Shown piece after piece: positions 15,301-24,463 of a stretch of 64,000 bases of DNA. Numbering within the stretch: position 1 is the first letter of the stretch; each line of letters starts with the position of its first letter. The DNA is from Hexactinellida sp. DTS-2022 (lineage: Eukaryota; Porifera; Hexactinellida): contig JAPNXP010000008.1 in the NCBI GenBank assembly GCA_028753945.1, positions 3,162,001-3,226,000 of the forward strand. Direction: 5' to 3'. The notes beneath the pieces were generated by a model. It saw nothing but the letters and a program-made list of their open reading frames with translations, searched no databases and had not been told where the DNA came from. Position numbers and translations under genes: made by a program.

Positions 15301-16569
15301 GACTCAAATAACGCCACTGAAATGACAAATGCGGTGATTAAAAAACCGAGTTATAAATTGGCGCTACTCAGGAGAGCCTAGTTACTGATAGTAACATTAG
15401 TTATCTGATTTTCTGTTTTTCAAATTTCAACAAAAATAATACGCAATACCGATACACAACGATTTGATACATTACAGTAGAATCTCGTTAGGACGAAAAT
15501 ACGTTCGCCTTATCCGAAACTCATACCAACTAAGATCATTTATATTGAAAAGGTTTTGAAGGGGACTGAAATAGTGTTCGTATTAACCAGAATATCGTAT
15601 TAACCGTGTTCGTACTAACGAGGTTCTACTGTAGTTGGGGTTTATTCGTGAAAATGTTGTATTCGGTCTAATCCTGGCGCGACCTGTGCCCTGCTCTGAT
15701 TAAGTTTGAGAGTATTTCTCCTTAGGGGCACAGCGGCTACAATCATGCGCGGCGCCAGGTATTTCTACCTGGGGGGCAGATGGGGGCAAACAAATTTCAG
15801 GGGGCAGCTTTCCATCCGTCAGAATTTATCTGAAAACAATGGAGCTGCGATGAACTTGTCATACTTACAAACTTGAGGGAATTCATAGAATAGCCAGAGA
15901 TTTTTTTTCCAAATTAGATTTGCTTATATTCCCGTTAATAAATAAGCATTGTATGCAAAAATAATGTTATTCTAGAAGAAAATAATTATCTAAATAGTTC
16001 AAGAGGAACTAGAGAATGTCCATTTCCAGGTACTAATTAGTAATGAGAATCCAGGGAATCCCCGTTATCTTTAGGAAAATAATTTGGAATTCTTAAGAAG
16101 CTGAAAAAACTGGTTAGAAACGGTTCATACAAACGGTAAATATCTGAAAGTTTGCATGTAACGGTAAATGGTGTAAACGGTGATGATACGCGAGTGTATA
16201 GTGGGAAAATATTTCGAAAGTTTGCGAATTTACGGCCTCCCAACGGGGGGGCGGATCAAAAGCGCGGGGGGGCGGCCGCCGCCACTGGCTACAATATTTT
16301 ACCTGATATACCCAGGCACTGCCGTTAGCGTATAGAACAAGTAGAACGGTAGCTCACCGGTTTCTGTCGTTGTCCAGAGGCGAGTCCCAGGAGTGGATGA
16401 ACACGCGCGCGGGAGTCGGGAACAGCTGATGGGGGTCGGCCGCGGGAGGGGGGCTGTACTCGGAGGGGTGCGGGAGCGAGATGAGAGGGCCTTGTCCCAA
16501 ACTGTCCGAGTCCTGGCCACACAGTCGGCATTTCTCCGAAGCTGAAGCTGGACTCGATCCGTTCTTCAT
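314..16569 (-). CDS. KMT2C/D-like: KMT2C/D (MLL3/4)-type multi-PHD protein, N-terminal part; runs off left edge
   Basis: Chromatin protein resembling the N-terminus of the KMT2C/D (COMPASS-like) histone H3K4 methyltransferases; in that family the PHD clusters bind histones and other nuclear partners. Exons (minus, 5' to 3'): 16569-16358, 10648-10381, 4800-4696, 3984-3933, 2955-2793, 2485-2377, 1983-1793, 1724-1625, 1570-1175, 1116-892, 600-314. Every junction has AG/GT borders and phases agree, giving 702 codons with no stop. The domains in order are an extended PHD split over the first four exons (CRLCGQ, AHYQCATWSSGE, LCDFCNQNGAGIRC, LFCPKHSE), PHD2 (CCLVCNEKGG to CKVCQKC), PHD3 (LLVCSSCDKAIHLGC), a further PHD ending WIHAKCDKI, a 132-residue acidic linker, a basic exon, and a second cluster (YHDYCLK, DQCDILYHTYCLKPP). 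The ATG at 16569 follows an in-frame stop, so it may be the true start. The 3' border of the basic exon (892) uses a weak donor. The SET end, if present, lies outside; an Lpt-like protein without SET is possible. Confidence 0.85.
3146..3595. mobile_element. MITE rich in GATCG motifs
   Basis: Inverted ends TAGGGCATTA / TAGGGCACTA followed by dense GATCGCGATC-like repeats (3168-3245 and 3500-3585). hAT-like by its TAGGG end; the target duplication is not clear. Located in the intron between PHD-gene exons 2793-2955 and 3933-3984. Confidence 0.6.
4855..5039. mobile_element. hAT-type MITE made of ACGTATA repeats
   Basis: Inverted ends CATAGTTGCATTATA / CATAGATGCATTATA and a perfect 8-bp flanking duplication GATTTTAC (4847-4854, 5040-5047). 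The interior is almost wholly ACGTATA units in both orientations. It lies 54 bp upstream of the acceptor side of the 4696-4800 exon of the PHD gene, inside the intron. Confidence 0.85.
5059..5478. mobile_element. hAT-type MITE with GGATTTGATTT tandem repeats
   Basis: Inverted ends CAGAGTTGTGGATTTG on both sides and a perfect 8-bp duplication AATACAGT (5051-5058, 5479-5486). The inner flanks are tandem arrays of an 11-bp GGATTTGATTT unit. It sits only 12 bp from the previous MITE's target duplication. Confidence 0.85.
5487..8397. other. Intronic stretch without recognised features
   Basis: AT-rich intron of the PHD gene (part of 4801-10380). No coding potential or clear repeat boundary was seen. 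Confidence 0.5.
8400..8833. mobile_element. pogo/Tc1-like MITE with another MITE inside
   Basis: Inverted ends CAGTCGAAATCGGATTATTT on both sides, flanked by TA. A second element (8485-8725) with ends ACCGTATTTCCCCGAATAAG and its own TA borders is inserted in it. Confidence 0.7.
8485..8725. mobile_element. MITE with ACCGTATTTCCCCGAATAAG ends
   Basis: Perfect inverted ends of about 20 bp with TA on both sides. A diverged copy with the right end preserved lies at about 19018-19249. Confidence 0.7.
9506..9678. mobile_element. Tc1/pogo-like MITE
   Basis: Ends CACTCAACTCCCGTTATAAC and CTGTCAACTCTCATTATACC with TA on both sides; interior repeats TATAACGAA. Intronic. Confidence 0.6.
9720..9893. 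mobile_element. Diverged MITE of the CAGTCAGGT family
   Basis: The right end GAACCTGACTG is followed by TA and the interior matches the better copy at 17293-17486 (CCAATTTAACAA, GAATGTTCATAATAAAAG). The left end is worn. Confidence 0.55.
11095..12342 (+). CDS. UBE3D: UBE3D-like E3 ubiquitin ligase (HECT_2 family), nested in an intron of the PHD gene
   Basis: Single-exon gene of 415 residues. The UBE3D family (HECT-like E3, binds E2 enzymes and cyclin B in vertebrates) is recognised from its cysteine-rich signature: CTLCALM, then CAFCGEVL followed by PLPSEGWECMAEEWFCH, then CAGCDQLLG, and a C-terminal end resembling the family tail (RAVGTCMSMGFL). Human UBE3D, as I recall, is a little under 400 residues, so the length fits. 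The frame is open from 11062 but without ATG; ATG at 11095 or 11104 is the likely start, and a pyrimidine-poor CACAG at 11081-11085 means an upstream exon cannot be excluded. It lies entirely inside the 10649-16357 intron of the minus-strand PHD gene. The coding sequence is strikingly GC-rich, unlike its AT-rich flanks but like the host gene's exons. Absence of introns would fit an old retrocopy, which is inference. Confidence 0.85.
   Translation: MNAMSSDNRELLVFTELSVNLREAIITIKASDVIERLFLYHDKESRLLRLSYEAAGGRERELALARVEGAPLLQQGGIETAEGRVRVRVSLERCTLCALMTSVRQSKSVSELSVSRGGERLRVSCAFCGEVLTRQGDGRVRRIRPLPSEGWECMAEEWFCHSVRDETGQAVAPMEGAELSLRPRKGDLFYSEMFYVMRGESVPKGSRRKIELGNKREGLTVTCAGCDQLLGSEYKEWVELYQCQVQLRLSPLVGTAVATQVVNRHVERMVGQLCRKLRLEGHISRVLVKPFEADPLSVSLPTGLREAWPTPRVLGFLWLLEPEWRVSVFSSGRAGSRYESGRVVQLMYITRAEGRERIGRFPWELWLSDKEAYRLEIPYSMCQGLFQQLLRSSCLLPPQHRAVGTCMSMGFLRTD
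12530..13326 (+). mobile_element. TTAA-bounded 797-bp repeat, copy 1
   Basis: Begins TTAACACTTTTTATG and ends TTTAATATTAA. An equally long copy in opposite orientation is at 20916-21712; every segment compared was identical. TTAA at both borders suggests piggyBac- or Kolobok-type insertion, but no inverted ends are evident. A diverged fragment lies at about 2640-2770. In the intron that also contains UBE3D. Confidence 0.7.
13327..15474. other. Intronic stretch without recognised features
   Basis: AT-rich intron sequence between two repeats; nothing I can support as a gene or a bounded element. Confidence 0.5.
15475..15631. mobile_element. pogo-like MITE (CAGTAGAA family)
   Basis: Ends CAGTAGAATCTCGTTAGGAC and CAGTAGAACCTCGTTAGTAC with TA on both sides. 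A second clear copy is at 52715-52867; worn fragments lie near 5240, 8310-8390, 23365-23515, 28290-28370 and 50330. Confidence 0.7.
15744..16287. mobile_element. hAT-type element with GGCGCCAGG end
   Basis: Flanked by the 8-bp duplication GCTACAAT (15736-15743, 16288-16295). A related copy with its own duplication is at 27198-27762. G-rich subterminal tracts (GGGGGGCAG) face each other. Lies 70 bp from the 16358 exon border of the PHD gene. Confidence 0.75.
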
Positions 16570-17089
16570 GTGACGTCACGCAAGCTAAGAGCTAAATATA
16601 CATAACACAGACTTCATGTGGTACGGCCACTCCATGCTCTATCTATTGGAGCCTAAGTGATTTATAGTTATTCTGGTAACGAAGTGTATTTTGGAATGAG
16701 ACAAAGTTACTAACTAAACAATGACTGATGTTACCAGCTATTCAATGTAGTGCGCATTAGGAATGAGGAGAATACAAATATGATATCATTTCTGATATGG
16801 CCATTCTCATGTATTGAAGTTAGATTAGTTTCAATACAATTGAATTAGATAAGTAAGATAACTTATGTTATAGTATAAGTGTTCTCAGTCCATGGTGGAT
16901 TCTAAAAATTACTAATAATTCATAGTGAAAGGTGAAATGGCACAAATGATATTTCTAAGAGTGACCATATGTAATAAAATTTAATTAATTAACCATGTCA
17001 TACAACAGGATGTTACTGTTCTGGTTCCAATTATTACTTAGCGAATTCTCAACACAACTTGCAATATAATTTATCTTAGAGATATCTTA

Positions 17090-17248
17090 TATGTAGACCG
17101 TCTAGAAATAGACCAGGTTTTATTCCCTATACATTAGTATTACCCATAAAAAGCAGGGCAAGTGGTCTACAGAATTTATAGACGGTCTACAAATTTTTGG
17201 CTTATTTGTATGGGCTTTTATAGACCGTCTATCTAGACGGTCTACATA
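17090..17248. mobile_element. Palindromic MITE with TAGACGGTCTAC motifs
   Basis: Ends TATGTAGACCGTCTAG and its complement; two more GTAGACCGTC-type motifs inside. Probably TA-targeting. Confidence 0.55.
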
Positions 17249-17292
17249 TAAGGATGCTCTATATCTTAGTTATATAATCTATATAGTATATA

Positions 17293-17486
17293 CAGTCAGG
17301 TCTGCTTATTATGGACAAGATTTCGTCTGCTTAATATGAAGATTTTTTATTATGAACAAACCCTACGGTCCCAATTTAACAAGTTACATAGGGTTTGTAT
17401 TAAGTTGAGTTCGCTTATAATGAAGTCTCTCTATTATGAACACAATTTTTGGTCCCTTGAATGTTCATAATAAAAGAACCTGACTG
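17293..17486. mobile_element. MITE with CAGTCAGGT ends
   Basis: Ends CAGTCAGGTCTGCTTATTAT and CAGTCAGGTTCTTTTATTAT, TA on both sides (17291-17292, 17487-17488). A worn copy is at 9720-9893. Confidence 0.65.
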
Positions 17487-17488
17487 TA

Positions 17489-17501
17489 TATAAAGTTGTT
17501 T

Positions 17502-17539
<38 letters not shown>

Positions 17540-18199
17540 CCTCGCATCTCCTCTGAGAGTTCTCAACAGATTTGAACCAAATTTTGTATGTCACTTAGGG
17601 GCTACCCAACCACCCTGAATAAGGAATTTTTAAGAGATACCTACATTTCTCGCGGAGTTAACTCGAAATATGTGATTTTTTTGCCACCTTCCCATACATT
17701 TCAATGGGAATTGTCAAAAGTTCACAGTGTGCAAGAAAAACATTTCAAACGTGCAATCTAGGTTTTAGTGTATGAGGAATCCAAATATGATATTTTAAAG
17801 TCATGTAATGCATAATTTGCAATTTACCACATGCATATTTTTCACACTTACGAGGGTACCGACCTTGACCTATCAGAATGCAGAGTTTTCACATTATTCT
17901 GACTCGAGTTTTATTGGTCTATAATTCAAAGGGTCAATTGTGTATTAAAAGAAAACAACAATTGAATGTCCCTTGCTATAGCTGACATGATTTTACCAAT
18001 AAAATTTCAGCTTGCAATGAGTTGTCAATACTCAATAGTCTCATTCCTATGGTCCCCGTAATATTAATACAACTGTTACAATATTGTTAACTTCTGTCAT
18101 ATCCGTCATATTAGATATCCATCATATTTCAAATCATAAACTCATTATAAGACATCCCGTGTATTTGAATACCGCGGCGAAGCGCGGGCACCCGGCTAG
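17489..18199. mobile_element. Probable non-autonomous Helitron-like element
   Basis: The right end has a GC hairpin (CCGCG, loop, CGCGG at 18173-18187) followed by CTAG and then T, as Helitron 3' ends do. The left part starts with a GTTTGTGTG microsatellite (17492-17535). There is no coding capacity. The left terminus is approximate. Confidence 0.5.
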
Positions 18200-19740
18200 T
18201 TATCTTATATTATGTCTGTTGGAACTTAGTTTCTCGCTAACTAACATTATTATAATTAATTAGTTAATCGAGTTGTCGATATTGCTTATTCCCAACTTTT
18301 TTCAACCGTGGACTCCTTAGCAAATTCCAAACATTCTGGGGACCCTCCCAATCAGTGTATTATACAGTCATTTGTAAATACGCTCATAATCCTGGTCTGA
18401 TCCAATTTTCATACTCTAAATCACAAATTAATGTTACGGTATAGGAGAGGATTCTAAATTTTCGCGCTCCTAAATTCAAAATTTCCAAAAATCATGCTCC
18501 AAAAGGAGCGTCTCCCGCCCCTAGATAATTCCTTGCTCCAAATTCCCATAAAATACAAATTTAGAGATCTTGTCGACCCCAGGTTGGGTACCACTTGGTT
18601 AATGAATAGCCATTTCCTTTTATGGAATGTGTGAAATTCCTTTTTCGCCGGAAAAAGGAATCCTGGCACGCCCGGGACAAGGAAGGGGCTCTTATTATAA
18701 ATCCGGGGCATGTCCCGTGCAATATATTACAACTCGGTTTGGGACGGGCAGAATGTCTTAACGGATGCCCCCTGGGACCGCCACTGACCGTGCCGCTTAA
18801 TTTGGTAATTCTTGTCAAAAGTAGTTAGAAACGGGACAGAATCCCAACTCCCGAGGCGTCCCGATTAACTCCACTGAATATAGCTTATTTGCAAGTGTAT
18901 GGGTCAACAATTATAATACTAATATCTCATCCAATGTCATGTCATGCATTATAATTATTCCAATATCTAAATAAAGTAACTTAATTTTCCAAATGTCCTA
19001 TGATTATACGTACGTATAATACTGTTTGTTGTTTTCGTGGACAAAATTTAACCTCAATTTTTTTGAAAAATCCAGAAAATAATATTTAGGTGTATTCTAA
19101 TTGGTTCTCAATAACAGTACTGTAGATATACCGAAATTGCCTAAATTGATATAATTACACTTAATTAATTTTGCTATCAACTAATGGTAGGATTGGTAGC
19201 ATACAAATGCCATTATATTGACCCGGTGCTTATTGAGGAAATACGGTATATAAAGTAGTCAGTTATACAGATTACTGGGCAATCATTTCCTACAGTGACT
19301 CCAAATTTTACTTCTAACAAATACGGAGGACGATAGACAACGAAGTCAGAATGAGTAAATAGCAGTAATTAACTGTCAGTTCAACCCAACCCAGAGTAGT
19401 CTAGCAGTCTGGTAATATATTGCATATTAATGCTGCAATGAAGCAATATTATTATACATTAAATTAATTATAGTCAAACTAGATCTAGATTAACCAGTAG
19501 GTAGTTAGTAAGCTAGCGGATAGAGTAATCTGGTCTTTGTGGGGAGTTGTACTAATCCATAACTCAGATTGGTAGATTATATAAATAGCCTAAGTAACGC
19601 TAATTCCCTAATCTCTGGATCTACTCTTAGGTGTGCGACAGCAAACAAATTATAATCAAAGCGTAATTCAATTATGAAAATATAAATCAATTAGTAGCTA
19701 GTATAATGTATTTTGGTTTAATTCGAAGTTAATCCTATTT
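18200..19740. other. Repeat-rich spacer before the MYND gene
   Basis: Contains a GGGACGGG/GCATGTCCCGT-type dispersed repeat at about 18450-18850 (relatives near 9330-9440 and 10010-10150) and a worn ACCGTATTT-family MITE at 19018-19249. Otherwise AT-rich with no gene seen. Confidence 0.5.
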
Positions 19741-19751
19741 AACAATCTGTA

Positions 19752-20489
19752 TTATTTTAGCTGTTCTATAAGGCTGTGCCATATACTGTCGCCGCCAACA
19801 TCATCGAAGAAATGTCCGTCATCCGTTTCTTTACTTTGTCTAAGCTTATTATTTGCTGTTCTTTGCATTTCCTCCAAAACTAATGCTGCATCATGGTCCT
19901 CTCCTCCGTGAAGAAATCCATACACAAGACTCGAGGTGTATCTTAAAGATCTTCCACCATACAGTCCTGTGAACAAGTTTTCACCTCCATACTTTTCCCG
20001 AGCATCACATTTCTCAAACGCATATTTGAGCATGTCCCTAGCAACGGTAACTAACTCTCCCCAGCTCCAGGCGGGGTAGCTAGGAACTACGTCACGTTTA
20101 ACCGCTAGTTTACAGAAGACCAAGAAGTCTATGACGATTGTACGGGTATTGCTAGACTCCTCTGCATAGAGGCCGTGCAGACTGTTGCTGTATAAATAGT
20201 CGTCATCCAAACGCAGTCTATAGCAGTCCACAAACCACTCGTATCGATGTTTCCCAAACAGACCTACTGCCCAAGCGTCTGGAGGCAGTTTCATCTTCAC
20301 CGCTTTTCCTCCAGTTGGTTTTGACTCAGTCTTAGCTGTAGTCTTCTTGCCTGGACACGTTTTCTTGTGGACCCCCCAGTGTTCCTTCTGGTGCTCTCTG
20401 CCGCAGTAGAACGTGCTGGTGCAGAGCGCGCAGTGTTTCTTCGTCTCAGATTGACACACCTCGCAGGCGCCTGATACAGCAGCGGCCAT
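19752..20489 (-). CDS. MYND-type zinc-finger protein
   Basis: Single-exon gene of 245 residues starting at ATG 20489. The N-terminus carries a complete MYND zinc finger: C9, C12, C20, C23, C29, H33 (or H37), H41 and C45, in the order CEVC, CALC, YCGREHQKEHW, VHKKTC. MYND fingers mediate protein-protein contacts, often in transcription repressors. A lysine-rich linker (about 46-66) is followed by roughly 180 residues with no domain I recognise (conserved-looking stretch WAVGLFGKHRYEWFVDCYR). Similar MYND proteins with a short uncharacterised C-terminal part are common in fungi and some invertebrates. The gene stands alone between repeats; the 5' flank (20490-20590) is AT-rich. Confidence 0.8.
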   Translation of the reverse strand: MAAAVSGACEVCQSETKKHCALCTSTFYCGREHQKEHWGVHKKTCPGKKTTAKTESKPTGGKAVKMKLPPDAWAVGLFGKHRYEWFVDCYRLRLDDDYLYSNSLHGLYAEESSNTRTIVIDFLVFCKLAVKRDVVPSYPAWSWGELVTVARDMLKYAFEKCDAREKYGGENLFTGLYGGRSLRYTSSLVYGFLHGGEDHDAALVLEEMQRTANNKLRQSKETDDGHFFDDVGGDSIWHSLIEQLK

Positions 20490-20596
20490 TGGAATGTGCT
20501 GCGTACGCTATTGTACTGTCTTGCAGACTTTTGAGTCCAGAATAATATAATCTCTATAAAGTATAGTAATTATTTAATAGTCATATATGGGCAGGC

Positions 20597-20908
20597 CTGT
20601 CACGGAAATTTTGGTCCCCTTGGAAAATTGGCCCGGGGGGACCAAATTTTTTATAGAAATTTGGTCCTTGTGTGGAAAATTGGTCCCTCTGAGAATTGTG
20701 TTAATTTAGTTACAGTATTTACTAAAAATTAGCCTAGGCGATTTTTCGGAATATTGGGACCAAATAATTTTCTGAATAAGCCTGTACTGGAAAATTGGCC
20801 CCCGAAATATTGGTCCCATGGTGGGTCCAAAAATTTCAGCTAGGTCCATTTTTCCATGGAATATTGGTCCCCCAAACCAATTTTTTCGGGACCAATTTTC
20901 TAGTGACA
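20597..20908. mobile_element. MITE with CTGTCACGGAAATTTTGG end
   Basis: Long inverted ends with internal repeats of ATTGGTCCC. The better copy is at 50391-50703. It directly precedes the TTAA-bounded repeat. Confidence 0.6.
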
Positions 20909-20915
20909 TACCTAA

Positions 20916-21712
20916 TTAATATTAAATCTAATTTGAAATCACATGACAATTCTTAAATAATTAAAGTTATGCCCTAAATACCAGAATAATTAAATATTGA
21001 TACATTAGGAGTACTTTGCACAAGTTTATAGCTAATATTTTTACGATTATGTTCATCAGATAATAATTAATATATCCGGACGGGGGTAAAAATTTGGGAC
21101 GATGGGGATGATAAACAAGTTATTTATTTTATATGGCCTAATTTCAAATTCTAAATACCTTACCTTGTTGGACTGCGCTGATCAGCTGATTCGGAGAGAT
21201 CTGTGAGAGGGTATATTTAATAATTATGCTCGTTATTGGAGTGCTAATTAGGGCACTTTATATAATAAGCTTTTAATTACGGCTTTACCAATACCTGTTA
21301 TTTAATTAATTAAATTAATAAGTTATCGCTTAGTTGACCAGGAATGTGAAAGTGAGAGTGAAGTTAATTGAATTTCAATTTCAATTGAAAGTGAATTATA
21401 TTTATACCTTGGACCCCAGGGCATCCGAGGTGTTTTAAATAAGGAAAAGTCAATTTACTTTTCATTGATAGACCCCGATTACATGATAGAAAGGTAAAGT
21501 ATATTTAAGTTATTACAACCAGGGTCTTATCCAGGCCGTAAATATCAAAGAAAACTTTTCAAGGCCCGCCATAATCTAGAGAATAGAGATGCTCCCATAG
21601 ACGTAAGTACAAATTGACTATTTTAGGCGCGTGTGAGCGAGCTCAAACTTAGTCTAGGCGCGTAGAAAATTTTGCTTGGATGAAAGCCTGATTATAACAT
21701 AAAAAGTGTTAA
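20916..21712 (-). mobile_element. TTAA-bounded 797-bp repeat, copy 2
   Basis: Reverse complement of 12530-13326, same length and, where compared, same bases. It abuts the MITE that ends near 20908. Confidence 0.7.
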
Positions 21713-22204
21713 TTGGCGGACCGCGCGCCGCGGTGAGCCTCAATCAATCATATCTACTTTACGTATTACACATCTACAACCCAAGTATTCGCATCGAAAA
21801 CCTTACCAGACAGTAAAGTGAACTAGCATGTTTGAGTTTTGTTTAAAATTATTTCAACTTGTATGTACAGTATTTCATTTTATAGCTTTTGAAGCAGGGT
21901 AATTATGAAGACCAGTATCAAGTTGTGAACAAATGAAGAATAGTTTGAGGTTGTTATTTACCGTATAACAATCAAACTGTTCTTCATAAATGTGAAAAGA
22001 CATTTCCATAGCTGCCAACCGACAGGGATTTTAACCATTTTGGCTGTTCTGTACAGGCGTAGGAAGGATTTATTCCATTTGTACAGGGATTTTTAATTTA
22101 CTAATTAGGAGTCAAATAATTCCTAAAATGTATAGTGAATCAGTGAAGATAGTATATTCTACCATGCATGTGTTCTGCATGTACCACACAAAGAAACAAC
22201 TGGT

Positions 22205-23365
22205 TTATATATCTATATTATTAAATCTCGATTGTTGTTTGTTAGTGTGTTTGTTTGTCCGGATTGTATTAGAGTGATGGGGGAATATAACCGCATTTAT
22301 AATTGAGATAAAAACTAACTTCCAATAAAGAAATGTTATAATTGGTAAACAAGCATGCTGAACACGAATTTCGCATTTACAAATTTGTAATATGAATATT
22401 TGTTGTTGTTGTTGACACAAATAAGTAAACAAATTAATGAAAATTCAAAACCAACCTAGAAGTTTGCTTTCAACAGGTCTTATAGGTAAACAAGTATGCT
22501 GAACACGAATTTCGCACTTATAAATTTATAATATGAATATTTGTTGTTGTTGTTTACACAAAACAGGTAAACAAATTAATGAAAATTCAAAATCAACCTA
22601 GAAGTTAGCTTTCAACGGGTATTATAGATAAACAAGTAAGCTGAACACGAATTTCGCATTTAAAAATTTATAATATTAATATTTGTTGTTGTTGTTTACA
22701 CAAAATAGGTAAACAAATTAATGAAAATCAAAATCGACCTATAAGTTAGTTTCTGACGGGTATTAATGTTAAACAAGTTAAAACTGTAGAAAATGGTTGA
22801 AAGGGCAGGAAAGGGATGTATATAACGTCCCTTTCTACCATTTTCCATGGTAGAAAGGGTGAGGAGTAAGGCAGCACAGCGGCCGTTAACTTGAGGTGCG
22901 TAGCACCGATCCGTCGCAAAGCGACCGAGACCGAAGGGCTCGTATTATTAAATTTCGATTGTTGTGTGTTTGTTTGTGTGCTTGTCCGAATTATATTAAA
23001 GTGTGGGGGTAGAAACCGTATTTATATATGAGATATAAACTAACTTTCAAATGTTATAATTGGTAAACAAATGTTATAATAGGTAAACAAGTATGCTGAA
23101 CACGAATTTCGCATTTACAAATCTCTAATATGAATATTTATTGTTGTTGTTTACACAAAAAGGTAAACAAATTAATGAAATTCAAAATCAACGTAGAAGT
23201 TTCCTTTCAACGGGTATTATAGGTAAACAAGTATGCTGAACACGAATTTCGCGTTTATAAATTTATAATATGAATATTTGTTGTTGTTGTTTACACAAAA
23301 TAGGTAAACAAATTGATGAAATTCAAAATCAACCTAGAAGTTAGCTTTCAACGGGTATTATAGGT
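22205..23365. repeat. Tandem ~140-bp repeats and related debris
   Basis: Units begin GGTAAACAAGTATGCTGAAC and recur about every 140 bp (22345, 22485, 22625; then 23081, 23220). They are preceded twice by CTCGATTGTTGTGTGTT-like sequence, with a GACCGAAGGGCTCGTATTA piece at 22928-22950. Relatives lie at 31475-31800, 37900-38340 and about 51900. Confidence 0.65.
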
Positions 23366-23630
23366 TAATACGGACACCAGTGGACCGTTAAAATCTGCCC
23401 GTATTATCCAGAATTCGTGTTAACCGGACACATCTACTTGCATTTGTATAGGCTAGGGGAATTTACATTCTTCTCATTAGTCATTATCCGTGTTCGTATT
23501 AACTAGAGCAGTGGTTCCCAACCTGGGGTCCACAAGATGTATTACGGTCAATGGGAGGGGGTCCACAGTTGAAAAAGGTTGGGAATCGCTGAACTAGAGT
23601 GTAACACTATAATAATTCCTGTGTTTATCC

Positions 23631-23900
23631 GCTCTTCTCCAGTGAGGTCCATACTGTACTGGGAGAACATTCCCGGAAGCATATGCTGTCTCCTGGTAGC
23701 GCTAATGACTCTGCTGACATTCAGTTTGTACCCGGGCCTACACGCCTCGCTCCTGCTAGCGATGGGCGGGTACTCAGTGTCTCTCCTCTTCATTCTGGGG
23801 CACCTGTTGTTCTGTGTGGCCGCTGGGAGGGAGCCGCATAACCCATTCAGGTGCTTAGTACTGCGGGTGTGTTACAGGCTATACCGCTTGATAGAGCCAC
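23631..23900 (+). CDS. Reticulon-homology-like exon, partial gene
   Basis: A GC-rich open stretch in AT-rich repeat DNA. The frame reads VRSILYWENIPGS, then two hydrophobic hairpin segments (about CLLVALMTLLTFSLY and ASLLLAMGGYSVSLLFI), then GREPHNPFR. This order (LYW start, paired long hydrophobic segments, HPFR-like end) resembles the first half of a reticulon homology domain, which shapes tubular ER membrane. A pyrimidine-rich AG acceptor lies just before (CTTCTCCAG, ending 23643) and a possible donor lies after NPF (CAG/GTGCTT near 23851). The second half of the domain was not found nearby. It could be an exon of a larger plus-strand gene, a pseudogene fragment, or a member of another hairpin ER protein family (RETREG, ARL6IP1). 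Confidence 0.4.
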
Positions 23901-23949
23901 CTCGGGACCAGGGTACTTTGACCCGGTTAAGCAGAAAAATATGTTAACC

Positions 23950-24463
23950 GAAAATATTCTAAGGCAAACTGTCATTCCGTCATATAAATCCTGTGAAATT
24001 TTAACCTGATTAATCATTTACTACATCATGCAAAGTAATCCAGTCAGACAGTTCACCCACACACCGTTTCCGGCCGGATTGATGACAACCCTGAATCCTG
24101 CAATGTAATAAGTCTGCAAGGCAAACCAATGCAGATTCCAAAATGCATGGTTGACCCTCAAGGGGCTTATATTAACGTTGTTGGATCCCGCGTTGGCGAC
24201 CCGAGGCAATCCTTTTCGTCACAAACCAGGAAGCATAAAAACTACCGCTGATGGCAGAAGCAGGGAGGAAGGGATATACAGAGAAGAGTGCCATACAGTT
24301 TGGTTAGAGAGCTCTGGAATGGGTCTATACGACTAATATTGTATATCGAAAGTATTTAACAGCTAAGCTGCAACCCGTAGATTGTAAGAGGCTATAATTG
24401 GGGGTCGAAACCCAACTGTTTATGCCGACTAATTCGTCGCAAGGCGACGGGTCACTTGGCTAG
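23950..24463. mobile_element. Probable Helitron-like 3' end
   Basis: A hairpin CGTCGC-AAG-GCGACG (24435-24449) is followed by CTAG and T (24460-24464), the same signature as at 18199. The left boundary is not visible. Confidence 0.4.

Noticed and set aside
23548-23793. Minus-strand frame overlapping the reticulon-like exon
   Set aside because: No family resemblance; the plus-strand frame has the hydrophobic hairpin pattern.
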